Assembly: GCA_020628165.1 (NCBI GenBank)
Contig: JAHDFM010000016.1
Location: 1 to 64,000 of the forward strand
Direction of reading: 5' to 3'
Source of the DNA: Bdellovibrionales bacterium
Lineage (GTDB): Bacteria; Bdellovibrionota; Bdellovibrionia; Bdellovibrionales; UBA1609
DNA length: 64,000 nt
In this document: piece after piece, positions 28,135-36,933 of the stretch
Layout: the number at the start of each line of letters is the position of its first letter
How positions within the stretch are numbered: position 1 is the first letter of the stretch
Position numbers and translations under genes: made by a program
Notes under the pieces: model-generated
What the model was told of the DNA's origin: nothing
What the model saw: the letters and a program-made list of their open reading frames with translations, nothing else
Databases searched by the model: none

Positions 28135-28244
28135 CAACCTAGCTCAGAAAAATCGATTTTGTTTATAATGACCTGTCTAGATCAGAGTTTTTTACGTTAG
28201 CGCACACAAGGATAGTTTAATTTGGCAAAAAAGATTAAATACTA

Positions 28245-28358
28245 AAAGAAGTCGAACACTTGTTTTCCGCACGGAGTTCCGAGGGAGCACTGCTCGCCAT
28301 CGGCGAGCGGTGCTGCCCGAGGCTGTTTGAGTACGGAAAGCAAGTGTTCGACTTCTTT
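28245..28358. repeat. Large GC-rich imperfect palindrome
   Basis: The outer arms are an 18-bp perfect inverted repeat, 28245-28262 with 28341-28358. They extend inward with a further run of about seven pairs (TTTTCCG with CGGAAAG, one wobble). The centre is a second strong hairpin, GCTCGCC-atc-GGCGAGC at 28292-28308, with flanking pairs CACT/GGTG and GAGC-type extensions. Nearly the whole 114 bases can fold into one long rod. It is far more GC-rich than the surrounding spacer and has no coding capacity I believe. It could be a MITE-like or REP-like element, a structured RNA or a protein-binding cruciform. Confidence 0.75.
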
Positions 28359-28527
28359 GGGTTAAACCACCGGGCAACCAAATAAACCTGTCAAAAGCCC
28401 GACTTAAGTGGAAGCAGGCGCCAGATCAATTGTAATTTATTCATAAAAATGTCGGGAATGTGTTAATTTCTCTCTGAGAAATTTGAGATCTGTGGACTCC
28501 TAAATTGAGCGTTGATAATATAAGTGT

Positions 28528-29169
28528 ATGAGATATCTATTTTTATTGATTTTAACCCCACTCGTTCTTTTTGCCAAAAATGCCAGTGAAGAGGTCACCG
28601 TTCATCAGGTGATCAACAAATATAGAAACGCACCTGCTGTTGAAATGGTTGTGGATAAAAACGTGACGATGAGTTTACTGGGTGAAAAAAAATCAAGTTC
28701 AGGAACTTTGTATTTAAGTAGTAATAAAATGCGTTATCAAATCTCAAAACCTGAGCAGCACTTGATCGTAATGAATGATGATAGCATTTGGATAGAAAAC
28801 AGATTGCCCAAAAAATTAGGCGGCAAGATTCAAGTGACTCACTTGAAGTCAAAGTCGAGCCAAGATCAGGTTAAAGGTTTTCTGACAGCCTTTTTTGGCA
28901 ATAAAAATATCAAAGACGATATGGACTTCACTCCTGTGAACGACGACACTTTTAAAATTCAATTTAAAAAGAAAAACAAAATGACAGACATTAAGTCTGC
29001 CAAAATTGCTATTGATAAGAAAAAAGAAACCATTAAATTTTTAGAGTACACCAACAAGCTAAACAACGTCACACGGCACACCTTTTCTGAAGTGAACTTC
29101 AAAAAAGATAAAAAAACATCTAAGTTCAAGTACTCACCCCCTAAAAATGCTGAAGTGACGGAGATGTAA
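28528..29169 (+). CDS. lolA: LolA-like outer-membrane lipoprotein carrier
   Basis: The 213-residue protein has a Sec signal peptide (LFLLILTPLVLFA, cleavage near AKNA) and then a beta-rich chain matching the LolA half-barrel. Recognisable segments are a GTLYLSSNKMRYQI strand pair, LIVMNDDSIWIENR and a C-terminal TFSEVNF segment. It should carry lipoproteins across the periplasm. Members of this superfamily also include LolA-like proteins with other cargo, so the symbol is provisional. rimO begins one base after its stop, suggesting an operon. Confidence 0.78.
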   Translation: MRYLFLLILTPLVLFAKNASEEVTVHQVINKYRNAPAVEMVVDKNVTMSLLGEKKSSSGTLYLSSNKMRYQISKPEQHLIVMNDDSIWIENRLPKKLGGKIQVTHLKSKSSQDQVKGFLTAFFGNKNIKDDMDFTPVNDDTFKIQFKKKNKMTDIKSAKIAIDKKKETIKFLEYTNKLNNVTRHTFSEVNFKKDKKTSKFKYSPPKNAEVTEM

Positions 29170-30528
29170 GTGCCTGCTGAAAATAAAAAAGTTCATATTA
29201 TTAGTTTGGGTTGTCCCAAAAATTTAGTTGATAGTGAAATTATGTATGGGTCTTTGAATGACCAAGGGTATGAGCTTGTTCAGAATAAAGAAGACGCTGA
29301 CACAGTCATTGTGAACACGTGTGGCTTTATCGAACAAGCCAAAGAAGAGTCCATCCAAACTGTGTTAGACACAGCAGAACTTAAAAAAACAGGCTCACTT
29401 AAAAAGCTTGTTGTGGCGGGCTGTTTGACTCAAAGATACAAAGACGAGCTTGTAGAAGGTTTGCCAGAAGCCGATTTGTTCGTTGGCTCCGGCCAATTTC
29501 AAAACATCACAGACATTTTAGGCAAGGCCTATGCTGGTGAACAGAAGAAAACCTTCTTTCACTTGCCGACATACTTACAAGAAGAAACTACGCCGAGACT
29601 GAACTCTCAGTACAAACACCGGGCTTATTTAAAGATCTCTGAAGGCTGTAAAAAGCGCTGTGCGTTTTGTGCGATTCCATTGATTCGAGGAAACCTGCAA
29701 TCACGCAAAGTAGAAAGTGTAGTCAGTGAAGCTAAATTGTTAGTGGCGTCTGGAGTGGAAGAGCTCATAGTGATTTCTCATGATTTTACTGATTATGGCT
29801 GGGATTTGCGCAAAAAAAATGCAGAAAGAGTAGATTCCCCGTATGAACTACTTAAAACTTTGTCTGAAGATAGTGGAGCTAAGTGGATCCGTGTGCTTTA
29901 TTTGTACCCGGACGGTCTTAATGAGCGCATGATTCAATTGTTCAAAGAAAAAGACAATCTATTGCCTTATTTCGATATGCCATTACAGCACATCAATAAT
30001 GAAATGCTCAAAAGAATGAATCGCCGCATGACCAAAGAAAAGATCCTTGAGTGCTTGCAAGCTATCCGAACTGAACTTCCTGAGGCTATCATTCGAACTC
30101 AGTTTATCGTTGGGTTTCCCGGCGAGACAGATGAAATGTTTAATGAGCTCTTAGAGTTCATCGAAGAGTTTCAATTTGATCGCGTAGGTGCTTTTACCTA
30201 TTCACCTGAAGAAAACACCAAAGCCGCTACTCTCGATGGGCAGTTAGATGAAGAAACAAAGCTTGAGAGATTCAAAAAAGTGATGTCTTTACAAAGGCCT
30301 ATAAGCAACAAGAAGCACGCTGACTTCATCGGTAAAACTATTGATGTTCTTGTCGATGGCGTGAGTGAAGAGACAGAGTTGTTATTACAAGGACGATTTT
30401 TTGGACAAGCTCCCGATATAGATGGAGTTGTTTTGATCAATGATGGAACTGCTAAGCAAGGTGAAATTGTAAAAGTCAAAGTGACCGAGAGTCATGATTA
30501 TGACTTGGTGGGTGAAATCATAAGTTAG
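29170..30528 (+). CDS. rimO: Ribosomal protein S12 methylthiotransferase RimO
   Basis: This radical SAM enzyme adds a methylthio group to Asp88 of ribosomal protein S12. The 452 residues show an N-terminal UPF0004 domain with cluster cysteines at 15, 51 and 85, and the radical SAM CxxxCxxC at Cys160, 164 and 167. A C-terminal TRAM domain begins around 385. The EGCKKRCAFCAIPLIRG phrase and the HDFTDYG segment favour RimO over MiaB. The start is a GTG directly after the lolA stop codon. Confidence 0.93.
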   Translation: MPAENKKVHIISLGCPKNLVDSEIMYGSLNDQGYELVQNKEDADTVIVNTCGFIEQAKEESIQTVLDTAELKKTGSLKKLVVAGCLTQRYKDELVEGLPEADLFVGSGQFQNITDILGKAYAGEQKKTFFHLPTYLQEETTPRLNSQYKHRAYLKISEGCKKRCAFCAIPLIRGNLQSRKVESVVSEAKLLVASGVEELIVISHDFTDYGWDLRKKNAERVDSPYELLKTLSEDSGAKWIRVLYLYPDGLNERMIQLFKEKDNLLPYFDMPLQHINNEMLKRMNRRMTKEKILECLQAIRTELPEAIIRTQFIVGFPGETDEMFNELLEFIEEFQFDRVGAFTYSPEENTKAATLDGQLDEETKLERFKKVMSLQRPISNKKHADFIGKTIDVLVDGVSEETELLLQGRFFGQAPDIDGVVLINDGTAKQGEIVKVKVTESHDYDLVGEIIS

Positions 30529-30665
30529 GCCTGTGTCTAAGAAGTCCAATATAATTTTATACACTTGACGGATCATGTCAGTATCTGGTGTAATTACATT
30601 GTTAACTTGTTATTAAATCATTTTGACATTTCATAGAAAACTTTAATCGATTTGGGGGAGATTAA

Positions 30666-30743
30666 ATGTTAGGCAACCAATTGGCAATGGTCTTTATCGT
30701 CTCAGTGATGGTCTTTTTCTTAGTTAACGTTATCGTTAATTAA
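30666..30743 (+). CDS. 25-residue single-pass membrane microprotein
   Basis: A short frame preceded at six bases by a strong GGGGGAG Shine-Dalgarno encodes MLGNQLAMVFIVSV followed by a run of Val, Phe, Leu and Ile, ending VNVIVN. The whole peptide is one hydrophobic helix with an amphipathic start. It lies alone in the spacer between rimO (same strand) and the end of hpt (opposite strand). The Shine-Dalgarno and clean stop make it a good candidate for a real small protein. I do not recognise a family. A similar MLG-type start occurs in the weaker micro-ORF at 9307. Confidence 0.5.
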   Translation: MLGNQLAMVFIVSVMVFFLVNVIVN

Positions 30744-30806
30744 AAAAACATCAGTTCTTTTATTCAAAACTGTTTTTAAATAAAAAAGCACTTAACCTGT
30801 AAATCT

Positions 30807-31319
30807 CTAGTTTCTGTAATTGTAAATTTCTTTATAGTTTCTGCCGAGCTCTTCTGAATCCAACCCATAACCGATCACAAAGCGATCATCTATAGTGCGA
30901 CCGGTGTAATCTGGTTGGACTGGCAGCTCTCTGCGTGCAGGTTTGTCTAGTAATGTGAGTATTTTAACTGAAGCCGGGTATGACGAAAGGATTCTGTTTC
31001 TTAAAAAGCTGAGAGTTCGTCCAGCATCTATGATTTCTTCAACGATTAAAACATGTTTGTTAAAAATATCAGACTGAATGTCTTTATGGATCACAACACT
31101 TTTACCTTTAGCAGAAGACAAATGAACGAACTCAACAGTTGTGTTTAAGTTGATCTTGCGAACTAAGTCTGCCGTAAAAATGATAGATCCTTTGAGTGGA
31201 GAAATAACAACAAGATCTTTACCGTCGTAATCTCGGTCAATCTGTTGAGCTAACTCTTCAACAATATCAGCGATCTCTTCTTCAGTGATAAATTTAACCA
31301 GGTCTTTTTTTAAGCTCAT
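30807..31319 (-). CDS. hpt: Hypoxanthine(-guanine) phosphoribosyltransferase
   Basis: The 170-residue type I phosphoribosyltransferase salvages hypoxanthine or guanine to IMP or GMP. The PPi loop is in SPLKGSIIF. The PRPP motif is VLIVEEIIDAGRTL, and an ELPVQPDYTG segment followed by FVIGYGLD matches bacterial Hpt. It is eleven bases downstream of the TPR gene and probably the last gene of a six-gene minus-strand run. Confidence 0.92.
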   Translation of the reverse strand: MSLKKDLVKFITEEEIADIVEELAQQIDRDYDGKDLVVISPLKGSIIFTADLVRKINLNTTVEFVHLSSAKGKSVVIHKDIQSDIFNKHVLIVEEIIDAGRTLSFLRNRILSSYPASVKILTLLDKPARRELPVQPDYTGRTIDDRFVIGYGLDSEELGRNYKEIYNYRN

Positions 31320-31330
31320 AGGGAGTCCTT

Positions 31331-32053
31331 TTAAAATGTTCTTGCTAGGCTGTTTTGCTTTAAATCATTCAAAAGATTTTTAGCAACTTGATTATTAGGT
31401 TCAATTTTTAAAACTTTTTCGAGTTCATAAGTGGCTTCAGCCGTTTGCTTTTGATCGTAGAGAATTTCTCCAAGTGTTAGGCGAGCAGTCACAAAATCAG
31501 GATATTTTTTAATAAGATTCTTTAAGCGAAAAACAGCTTTATCAGATTCACCAAGGCGTCTTAAGCATTTGACGACTTTTAAATTGAGTTCAGCTTTTCT
31601 TTTAGATAACAGCAGTGCTTTTAAGTACTGCTCCATGGCTTCTTTGTAACGTTTATAGCTTGAGTAAAGCTCGCCCAGCTCGTCGTGTTTGAGAGCGATC
31701 TTTTCATTGATATAATCGTCTTCGTTTTTGTCTTTACTGTTGAGCATGGCTTGGGCTTCTTGAAAGACTTTTTTACCTTCATCATATTTGCCGAGGTCGT
31801 TGAGTATAATACTCAAGCCGACACTTGAGTCGGTAAAAGCAGGGTCAATCTCTAAAGCTCTTTTAAAGGCACGTATGGCTTTGTTAAACTTGCCGCGGTC
31901 GTAGTAAATAGTGCCGAGCATATGAAAGACAAGCGGGGTCTTTTTGTTTTTAAGGATGAGCTGGTTTAAAATGGTTTCCGCTTGTTGATAATTACCTTCT
32001 TTGAAAAAATCTTCAGCCGTATCTAAGAGGTCGTTAAAGTCTTTATCATTCAT
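31331..32053 (-). CDS. TPR-repeat protein
   Basis: The 240-residue protein is made of tetratricopeptide repeats along almost its whole length. Clear units are EGNYQQAETILNQLI, GKFNKAIRAFKRALEIDP, KRYKEAMEQYLKAL, ESDKAVFRLKNLIKKYP and QTAEATYELEKVLKIEPN. There is no signal peptide. It is a scaffold whose partner is unknown. Its start overlaps the stop of bamD by four bases, indicating translational coupling with the outer-membrane assembly gene. Context suggests, but does not prove, a link to envelope biogenesis. Confidence 0.85.
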   Translation of the reverse strand: MNDKDFNDLLDTAEDFFKEGNYQQAETILNQLILKNKKTPLVFHMLGTIYYDRGKFNKAIRAFKRALEIDPAFTDSSVGLSIILNDLGKYDEGKKVFQEAQAMLNSKDKNEDDYINEKIALKHDELGELYSSYKRYKEAMEQYLKALLLSKRKAELNLKVVKCLRRLGESDKAVFRLKNLIKKYPDFVTARLTLGEILYDQKQTAEATYELEKVLKIEPNNQVAKNLLNDLKQNSLARTF

Positions 32054-32799
32054 TGAGATAACTTATCCTTTGCATTTTTATACTCATTAGAGTCAGGGTA
32101 CTTGCTGGCTAGTTGAGCTAAGTAATTTTTGGCCTTTTCAATCTCTTTGATTTCGTATGCAGAAACAGCGGCGCCGTAAAGAGCTCCTCGTTCTGTGTCT
32201 AAACCTTTAAAGCGAGTTAAGATGCCTTCATATCTCAGCAAAGCGCTTAAATAATGTTCTCTTATAAAATAAAAAGATGCAATATATTGTTCTTTCTCAG
32301 CGAGCATTTTAATGGTTTTGTTTTTGTGCTCTTTAGCTTCAGCAACGTACTTGCTGTTTGGGTATGAGTTGATCACGTCTTCAAAATAACGAATAGCTGT
32401 GTAAGCATCCGTAAGGTCGCGGTCTATGGTTGAAGGCAGTTGATTGAATTGACTGAGAGCCATGCGGTGGCTGACATAATCTGATCTCTCATGTTTTGGG
32501 TGAAACTCTTTGAATAAGCGATATGCTGTTTCGGCTTCAGGCCAGTACTCGCGGTCGTATTCAATGTCGGCAATTTTAAGTTCCGCTTCAACAGCCAGTT
32601 TGCTGTATGGAAATTTATTTTTTAATGTTCTAAGCCTAGCAAGGGCATCTTCATATCGGCTATTTTTGGCAAAGTAGTTTGCGAGATTATAAAGGCCTTC
32701 GGGAGTTTTTTCATCGATGTTTACATTTTGTAAATCGGGAGATGTGCAGGCCGTAAAAAAGATAGATAGAACAATTGTTAATAAAACTTTCATTTTCAC
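32050..32799 (-). CDS. bamD: BAM-complex lipoprotein BamD
   Basis: This 249-residue lipoprotein (lipobox FFTAC) has five TPR-like repeats, starting with the characteristic PEGLYNLANYFAKNSRYEDALARLRTL-type helix pair and FPYSKLAVEAELKIADIEY. Together with a total length close to E. coli BamD, this supports assignment to the essential outer-membrane protein assembly subunit. A YbgF/CpoB-type TPR lipoprotein is the alternative, but the order and spacing of repeats favour BamD. It is coupled to the TPR gene downstream. Confidence 0.85.
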   Translation of the reverse strand: MKMKVLLTIVLSIFFTACTSPDLQNVNIDEKTPEGLYNLANYFAKNSRYEDALARLRTLKNKFPYSKLAVEAELKIADIEYDREYWPEAETAYRLFKEFHPKHERSDYVSHRMALSQFNQLPSTIDRDLTDAYTAIRYFEDVINSYPNSKYVAEAKEHKNKTIKMLAEKEQYIASFYFIREHYLSALLRYEGILTRFKGLDTERGALYGAAVSAYEIKEIEKAKNYLAQLASKYPDSNEYKNAKDKLSQ

Positions 32800-32946
32800 C
32801 TCTTACTAAGAACTGTGAAAGGTTACTACAAAAGCGCCCAAGAGTTAAGCTAAGAAAGCAAAAATAAACAGGCCTAAGTGATTAATATTACATATATTTT
32901 TATTTATTCACTAGTGCCTGTCAGCAATATGACTTAGCTTAACAAT

Positions 32947-33996
32947 TTAAGCTCTAAAATTGATTAAGTGATGGTAAACGCTGTGGGCGGTGACTTTGAT
33001 TACGCTGGCGGCAGGAATAGAAACTAGCATACCGACAACACCCATTAGTTGCGCACCAATAATGATGGCAATCACCACGGTGATTGGGTGAAGGTTTACA
33101 ATTTTTGCCACTACTAGCGGGATTATAAATAACATATCCATCAATTGAGCAAAGGCATAAACACCAATCACTGGAAAAATGGAAACACCATTAATCAAGG
33201 CAATGATAATAGCAGGAATGGCACCGATGACCGGCCCAAGATAAGGAATCAAGTTTGTAAGGGCTGCGAAAATAGCAAGTAAGTGTGAAAACGGAAAACC
33301 AATCAAACTCAAACCACCCCAAACGAGCACGCCCACAATAGTGGCTTCTAATAAACGCGCTCGAATGAACTGACCCATTTGATCATTAATTTGATGCTGT
33401 AGACTTAATACCAATTCAAAAAAACTGTTAGGCACTAAATCTAAAAGCCACTTTGAAATGGAGCGTCCATCTTTAAGCAAAAAGTATGCAAAAAACGGTG
33501 CTAACAAAAGTGTCGTTAAAGACTTAGATAAAAAGTTAGGCAGATCTTCAAAAATAGATTTGGTCCAACTGATCATTAGGCCTTCGGCTTGGGCACCTAA
33601 ATTTAACTCAATGCTAGTGTTGATGAGCACTTCAATTTTGGATTCAATATCAAATATTAAAGATTTGGTTCCTTCAATGTACCTAGGCACTTCACTTTGA
33701 AAGGCCTTAATTTGTGCCGAAATAAATGGCGACACCCAATAGATAAGTATGCAAAAGGCCGTAAATGCGATGGCAAAAACAATTAAGGTAGATTTTTCTG
33801 TCGAAATACCTCGTCGTTCAAATAAGTTTATGATTGGCGAAAGTGAGTACTTGATCACAAAGGCGAGTAAAAAGGACAACATCATATTGTCGACCTTCAA
33901 AAGAATCACCAGGCCAGATGTGATAATGCTCAAGAAAATAATGAGCTTGTATATTTCTAATCGTTTTAAGCGGTTTTCTTGAATGGAATGATTCAC
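32947..33996 (-). CDS. AI-2E family transporter (PerM-like)
   Basis: The 349-residue integral membrane protein shows about eight hydrophobic segments: two near 15-70, one around 75-90, then a soluble amphipathic stretch. The C-terminal cluster includes the family's SLIGFPFSHLLAIFAALTNLIPYLGPVIGAIPA-type region, of which PYLGP is the hallmark. Members export autoinducer-2, sodium ions in exchange for protons, or other small solutes, so the substrate is open. It starts one base before the end of the cyclic-nucleotide-binding gene upstream, so the two are likely cotranscribed. Confidence 0.87.
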   Translation of the reverse strand: MNHSIQENRLKRLEIYKLIIFLSIITSGLVILLKVDNMMLSFLLAFVIKYSLSPIINLFERRGISTEKSTLIVFAIAFTAFCILIYWVSPFISAQIKAFQSEVPRYIEGTKSLIFDIESKIEVLINTSIELNLGAQAEGLMISWTKSIFEDLPNFLSKSLTTLLLAPFFAYFLLKDGRSISKWLLDLVPNSFFELVLSLQHQINDQMGQFIRARLLEATIVGVLVWGGLSLIGFPFSHLLAIFAALTNLIPYLGPVIGAIPAIIIALINGVSIFPVIGVYAFAQLMDMLFIIPLVVAKIVNLHPITVVIAIIIGAQLMGVVGMLVSIPAASVIKVTAHSVYHHLINFRA

Positions 33997-33997
33997 A

Positions 33998-34525
33998 TTA
34001 ACCCTTTATGCGCTCAACTTGTTTCTTTAGTGAAGTGATTTTGATGGCCGTTTCAGAAAGTCTTCGTCCGAGGACTTTGGCGATTTGTAAAAGCAAACGG
34101 GCACCAATGTCAGGGTAGGACTCAAGCAATCGTTTTAAGTCAGGTTGAAAAAGTCCAAGCACTGTTGTTTCCATAGTTGCTTTGGCAGATGCTGTGCGAC
34201 GATGATTGTCTTCAATGAGGGCGATTTCACCCATGTGATCACCAGCTTCTAGGCGAGTGATGAACAAGCTTTCTGTTTTATCACCATTGGGATTGGATTC
34301 TGTAAAAATATCAATACGACCTTTTAAAATAAAGTACATGCCAATGCCAATTTCATTTTGTCTGAATAAAAGTTCTCCCGGACGGTAATGCCTCACATGA
34401 ATAAACTGAGTCACTTTTTTAAGATCTACGGGATTTAAATTTTTAAAAAAGAAGTTTTTGGACAGAAATTCAACTTGAGAGTCTTTGCGACGTTTGAACA
34501 TATTGTCCCATAAAAAATTAATCAT
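33998..34525 (-). CDS. Cyclic-nucleotide-binding domain protein
   Basis: A single cNMP-binding domain fills most of the 175 residues. The beta-roll starts at RPGELLFRQNEIGIGMYFILKGRIDIF, and the phosphate-binding cassette reads GEIALIEDNHRRTASA, keeping the Arg that contacts the cyclic phosphate. There is no helix-turn-helix or enzymatic domain, so it would act by protein contact. Start at Met1 or Met9 is uncertain. It overlaps the upstream TPR/SH3 gene by four bases and runs into the AI-2E transporter gene, so a regulatory role towards a membrane process is plausible. Confidence 0.85.
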   Translation of the reverse strand: MINFLWDNMFKRRKDSQVEFLSKNFFFKNLNPVDLKKVTQFIHVRHYRPGELLFRQNEIGIGMYFILKGRIDIFTESNPNGDKTESLFITRLEAGDHMGEIALIEDNHRRTASAKATMETTVLGLFQPDLKRLLESYPDIGARLLLQIAKVLGRRLSETAIKITSLKKQVERIKG

Positions 34526-35301
34526 TTATTTTTAACTCCTGAAATCTGCAATAAGTTGTTTTGTAAGACCCAGCCAAAGTTACCTGAAAAAGTTTTCACT
34601 TGGCTCCAGCCGTCTTGTGTTTTGGTAACAATGACCTCTTCGCCTTGAGAAACTTCCATAATTTGAATGTCTTTTTTGTCGGGGCTAATAAATAAAGGAG
34701 TGGTGTCACTAATTATAACAGCACGAGGGTTGTAGTGATCATAAGTTTTCGCAACAACCACGATGAGCATAAAAGAAAATGCAGCAATTAAACCAATTGC
34801 GAGTTTGTTAAACTCAGGTAAGGGCAAGTAATTTTTGAGTGCAATATGACGTCTGGTAAAGTGCTGGATCAATAAAGCCATGGTCACACAAAAAAGAAGA
34901 GTGAAAATAATGTAGGCGACCTGAATGGGTAGAAAATTAAGTATATAGTTTCTGAATTTGTTCCAATATGTGTTTTTGTTGCGAAATGAAATTTTGTTTT
35001 CAATAAGTTTGAGTGAGTTGCGCGCGCTTTGGTGAAAGGGGTTGAGTGCTAATGTTTTTTTCCAATAAGCACTGGCCGTACCAAGCTGACCCAGACTGTA
35101 TTCACTCAAACCCATGTTATATAAAGTGGATGTCGATTCCGGATTCAATTTTAGAGAGTTTAAAAAGTGAGCTTTGGCTTCTTCATAGTTTTTTTGTTTA
35201 TGACTTTGGATGCCTTGTTCAAAATGCTCAACAGCGCTCAAGTCTTTAGCAATAACCTGTAAACTTAAAGATGAGAGAATTAAATAAATCAATAATTTCA
35301 T
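34522..35301 (-). CDS. TPR and SH3-domain membrane protein (BatE-like)
   Basis: The 259-residue protein has a signal peptide (LIYLILSSLSLQVIA) and TPR repeats at about 23-105 (EQGIQSHKQKNYEEAKAHF, then LGQLGTASAYWKKTLALNP). Two membrane helices lie near 127-147 and 168-190. A bacterial SH3 domain at about 200-252 contains a GEEVIVTKTQDGWSQVKTFSGNFGWV-type core. The layout matches BatE of the aerotolerance Bat cluster, though no other bat gene is present. It is the first gene of the run ending at hpt. Confidence 0.75.
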   Translation of the reverse strand: MKLLIYLILSSLSLQVIAKDLSAVEHFEQGIQSHKQKNYEEAKAHFLNSLKLNPESTSTLYNMGLSEYSLGQLGTASAYWKKTLALNPFHQSARNSLKLIENKISFRNKNTYWNKFRNYILNFLPIQVAYIIFTLLFCVTMALLIQHFTRRHIALKNYLPLPEFNKLAIGLIAAFSFMLIVVVAKTYDHYNPRAVIISDTTPLFISPDKKDIQIMEVSQGEEVIVTKTQDGWSQVKTFSGNFGWVLQNNLLQISGVKNK

Positions 35302-35556
35302 AACTGTAAGTCTAAAAACAATTTGTTAGGATGTAAAGATTATACCAGTTCTATTGCATATTTACCGGACTCTATAGCTTTGAAGTCAGCTTTTTACAGA
35401 ATCTGGTCTCATGTCGTCTGTCATTTGATTTCAGCGTAAGTTTTTTTTTGCAGTTTTGCCTTTATGCAAACTTATATTTTACCAAAATTTAACAGTGTCT
35501 TATTAGAGTTTTTTTGTTAAAGTCTTGAGCATTAACCAGTATTTAGAGAGGAAATT

Positions 35557-36933
35557 ATGTCTGCAGAGTTAGTTGGTCAGCAATTAGATCACTCCAAAGA
35601 GATTCATCAGAAAGTTAACGAAATTGTCGAAACCGTTTTGCAAATCAATTCTCAAGTCACCGGTGTGCGACCCGCAGATGATAAATATAAAGAAAAAGCT
35701 CAACAACATGTGGATAAAGTTGGGCATAACCGTGGACGACCACTTTTTTACCCATACATTGGAACTGGCTCAGGGCAAGGGCCTTACGTTGAACTTGAAG
35801 ACGGCAGTGTAAAAATTGACCTTATCAATGGCATCGGAATACATATTCTTGGCCACGCTCATCCTGAAATTCTTAAAGCGTGCGTTAAAGCGTCCGTCGC
35901 AGATATTGTCATGCAGGGGAACTTACAACCTAACAAAGAGTATTCCATTCTTGGAGAAAAACTCCTTAAACTTGCAAGTAAAAAAAGTCGATTGAGTAAG
36001 GTTTGGTTAACCACCTCTGGCTCAATGTCTAACGAAAATGCCTTGAAAGCTTGTAGGCAGTATAAATCCGCCAAAATGGTAATATCTATGGAAAATGCTT
36101 TTGCCGGGCGTTCTCAAGCGATGGCAGAGCTGACTGACAACGCAAACTACCGAGTTGGCTTGCCGGTTCACAATGAAATTCTGCGCATTCCTTTTTACGA
36201 CAGAAAAGATCCAAGAAGCATTGAAACATCTTTTGAAAAATTTAAAGAGCTCGTTGGCAATCACGAAGGCGACATCAGTTGCTTTTGTTTTGAGCCTATG
36301 CAAGGTGAGGGTGGTTATAATTCAGCACCGAGAGAATACTTTATTCCGATCTTAGATTTTTGTAAAAGCAAAGGAATACCGGTCTGGGCGGATGAGGTTC
36401 AAACATTTTGCAGAACGGGCGAGTTTTTTGCCTTCGACACCTTAGATATTGCTGAGTACGTTGATGTTTGCTCTATAGCTAAAACATTACAAGCTGGTGC
36501 TACCTTATACACAGATGAACTCAATCCAAAGCCAGGGTTAGTTTCTGGAACTTTTGCCGGATCAACAGTTGCATTGTCTGCTGGTATTGCTGCTTTAACA
36601 GAGCTTGAAGATGGCTATATGGGGCCTGCAGGAAAAATTCAAAAAATTCATGATGGCTTCGTTGGAATGTTGAACGAATTGAATGAAGGTTCATGCCGAG
36701 GCTTGCTTCAGGACGCTGGAGGCATGGGCTTGATGGTAGCTGTGACAGCTCTTGATGGTTCAAAAGAAAAGATGCTTGAGCTCTTAAAAACTCTTTATAA
36801 AAACGGCCTCATGACATTTGGCTGCGGGCGTGGGCCATTTAGATTGCGATTTTTATTGCCGGCTATTTTAAATGAAGAGCACATTCAAGTTTGTAAAGAC
36901 ATCATCGAAAAATCAGTGTTGGAGATCAATTGA
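35557..36933 (+). CDS. Class III aminotransferase, probably succinylornithine transaminase (AstC-like)
   Basis: The 458-residue PLP enzyme has the fold-type I class III pattern: a glycine-rich cofactor motif near 154-156, Asp279 in WADEVQTF stacking on PLP and Lys309 in SIAKT forming the Schiff base. It is the first gene of an operon with an M20 hydrolase, astA and astD. This implies transamination of N2-succinylornithine to the semialdehyde in arginine or ornithine catabolism. It is longer at the N-terminus than E. coli AstC by about 40 residues and less similar than I would expect, so other omega-amino acids are possible. Strong AGAGGAAA Shine-Dalgarno. Confidence 0.75.
   Translation: MSAELVGQQLDHSKEIHQKVNEIVETVLQINSQVTGVRPADDKYKEKAQQHVDKVGHNRGRPLFYPYIGTGSGQGPYVELEDGSVKIDLINGIGIHILGHAHPEILKACVKASVADIVMQGNLQPNKEYSILGEKLLKLASKKSRLSKVWLTTSGSMSNENALKACRQYKSAKMVISMENAFAGRSQAMAELTDNANYRVGLPVHNEILRIPFYDRKDPRSIETSFEKFKELVGNHEGDISCFCFEPMQGEGGYNSAPREYFIPILDFCKSKGIPVWADEVQTFCRTGEFFAFDTLDIAEYVDVCSIAKTLQAGATLYTDELNPKPGLVSGTFAGSTVALSAGIAALTELEDGYMGPAGKIQKIHDGFVGMLNELNEGSCRGLLQDAGGMGLMVAVTALDGSKEKMLELLKTLYKNGLMTFGCGRGPFRLRFLLPAILNEEHIQVCKDIIEKSVLEIN

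Larger units (their letters stand above)
28000..28527. other. Divergent intergenic region with a large palindrome
   Basis: This spacer of about 528 bases lies between comF (minus) and the lolA-like gene (plus). It contains a loose copy of the dispersed repeat at 28087-28134 and the large GC-rich palindrome at 28245-28358. The remaining sequence is AT-rich and must carry both promoters. A 61-codon minus-strand frame across the palindrome is judged spurious. Confidence 0.6.

Noticed and set aside
28192..28377. 61-codon minus-strand ORF across the large palindrome
   Set aside because: It is produced by the inverted repeats, has an Arg/Thr-rich composition unlike its neighbours and no convincing ribosome-binding site.
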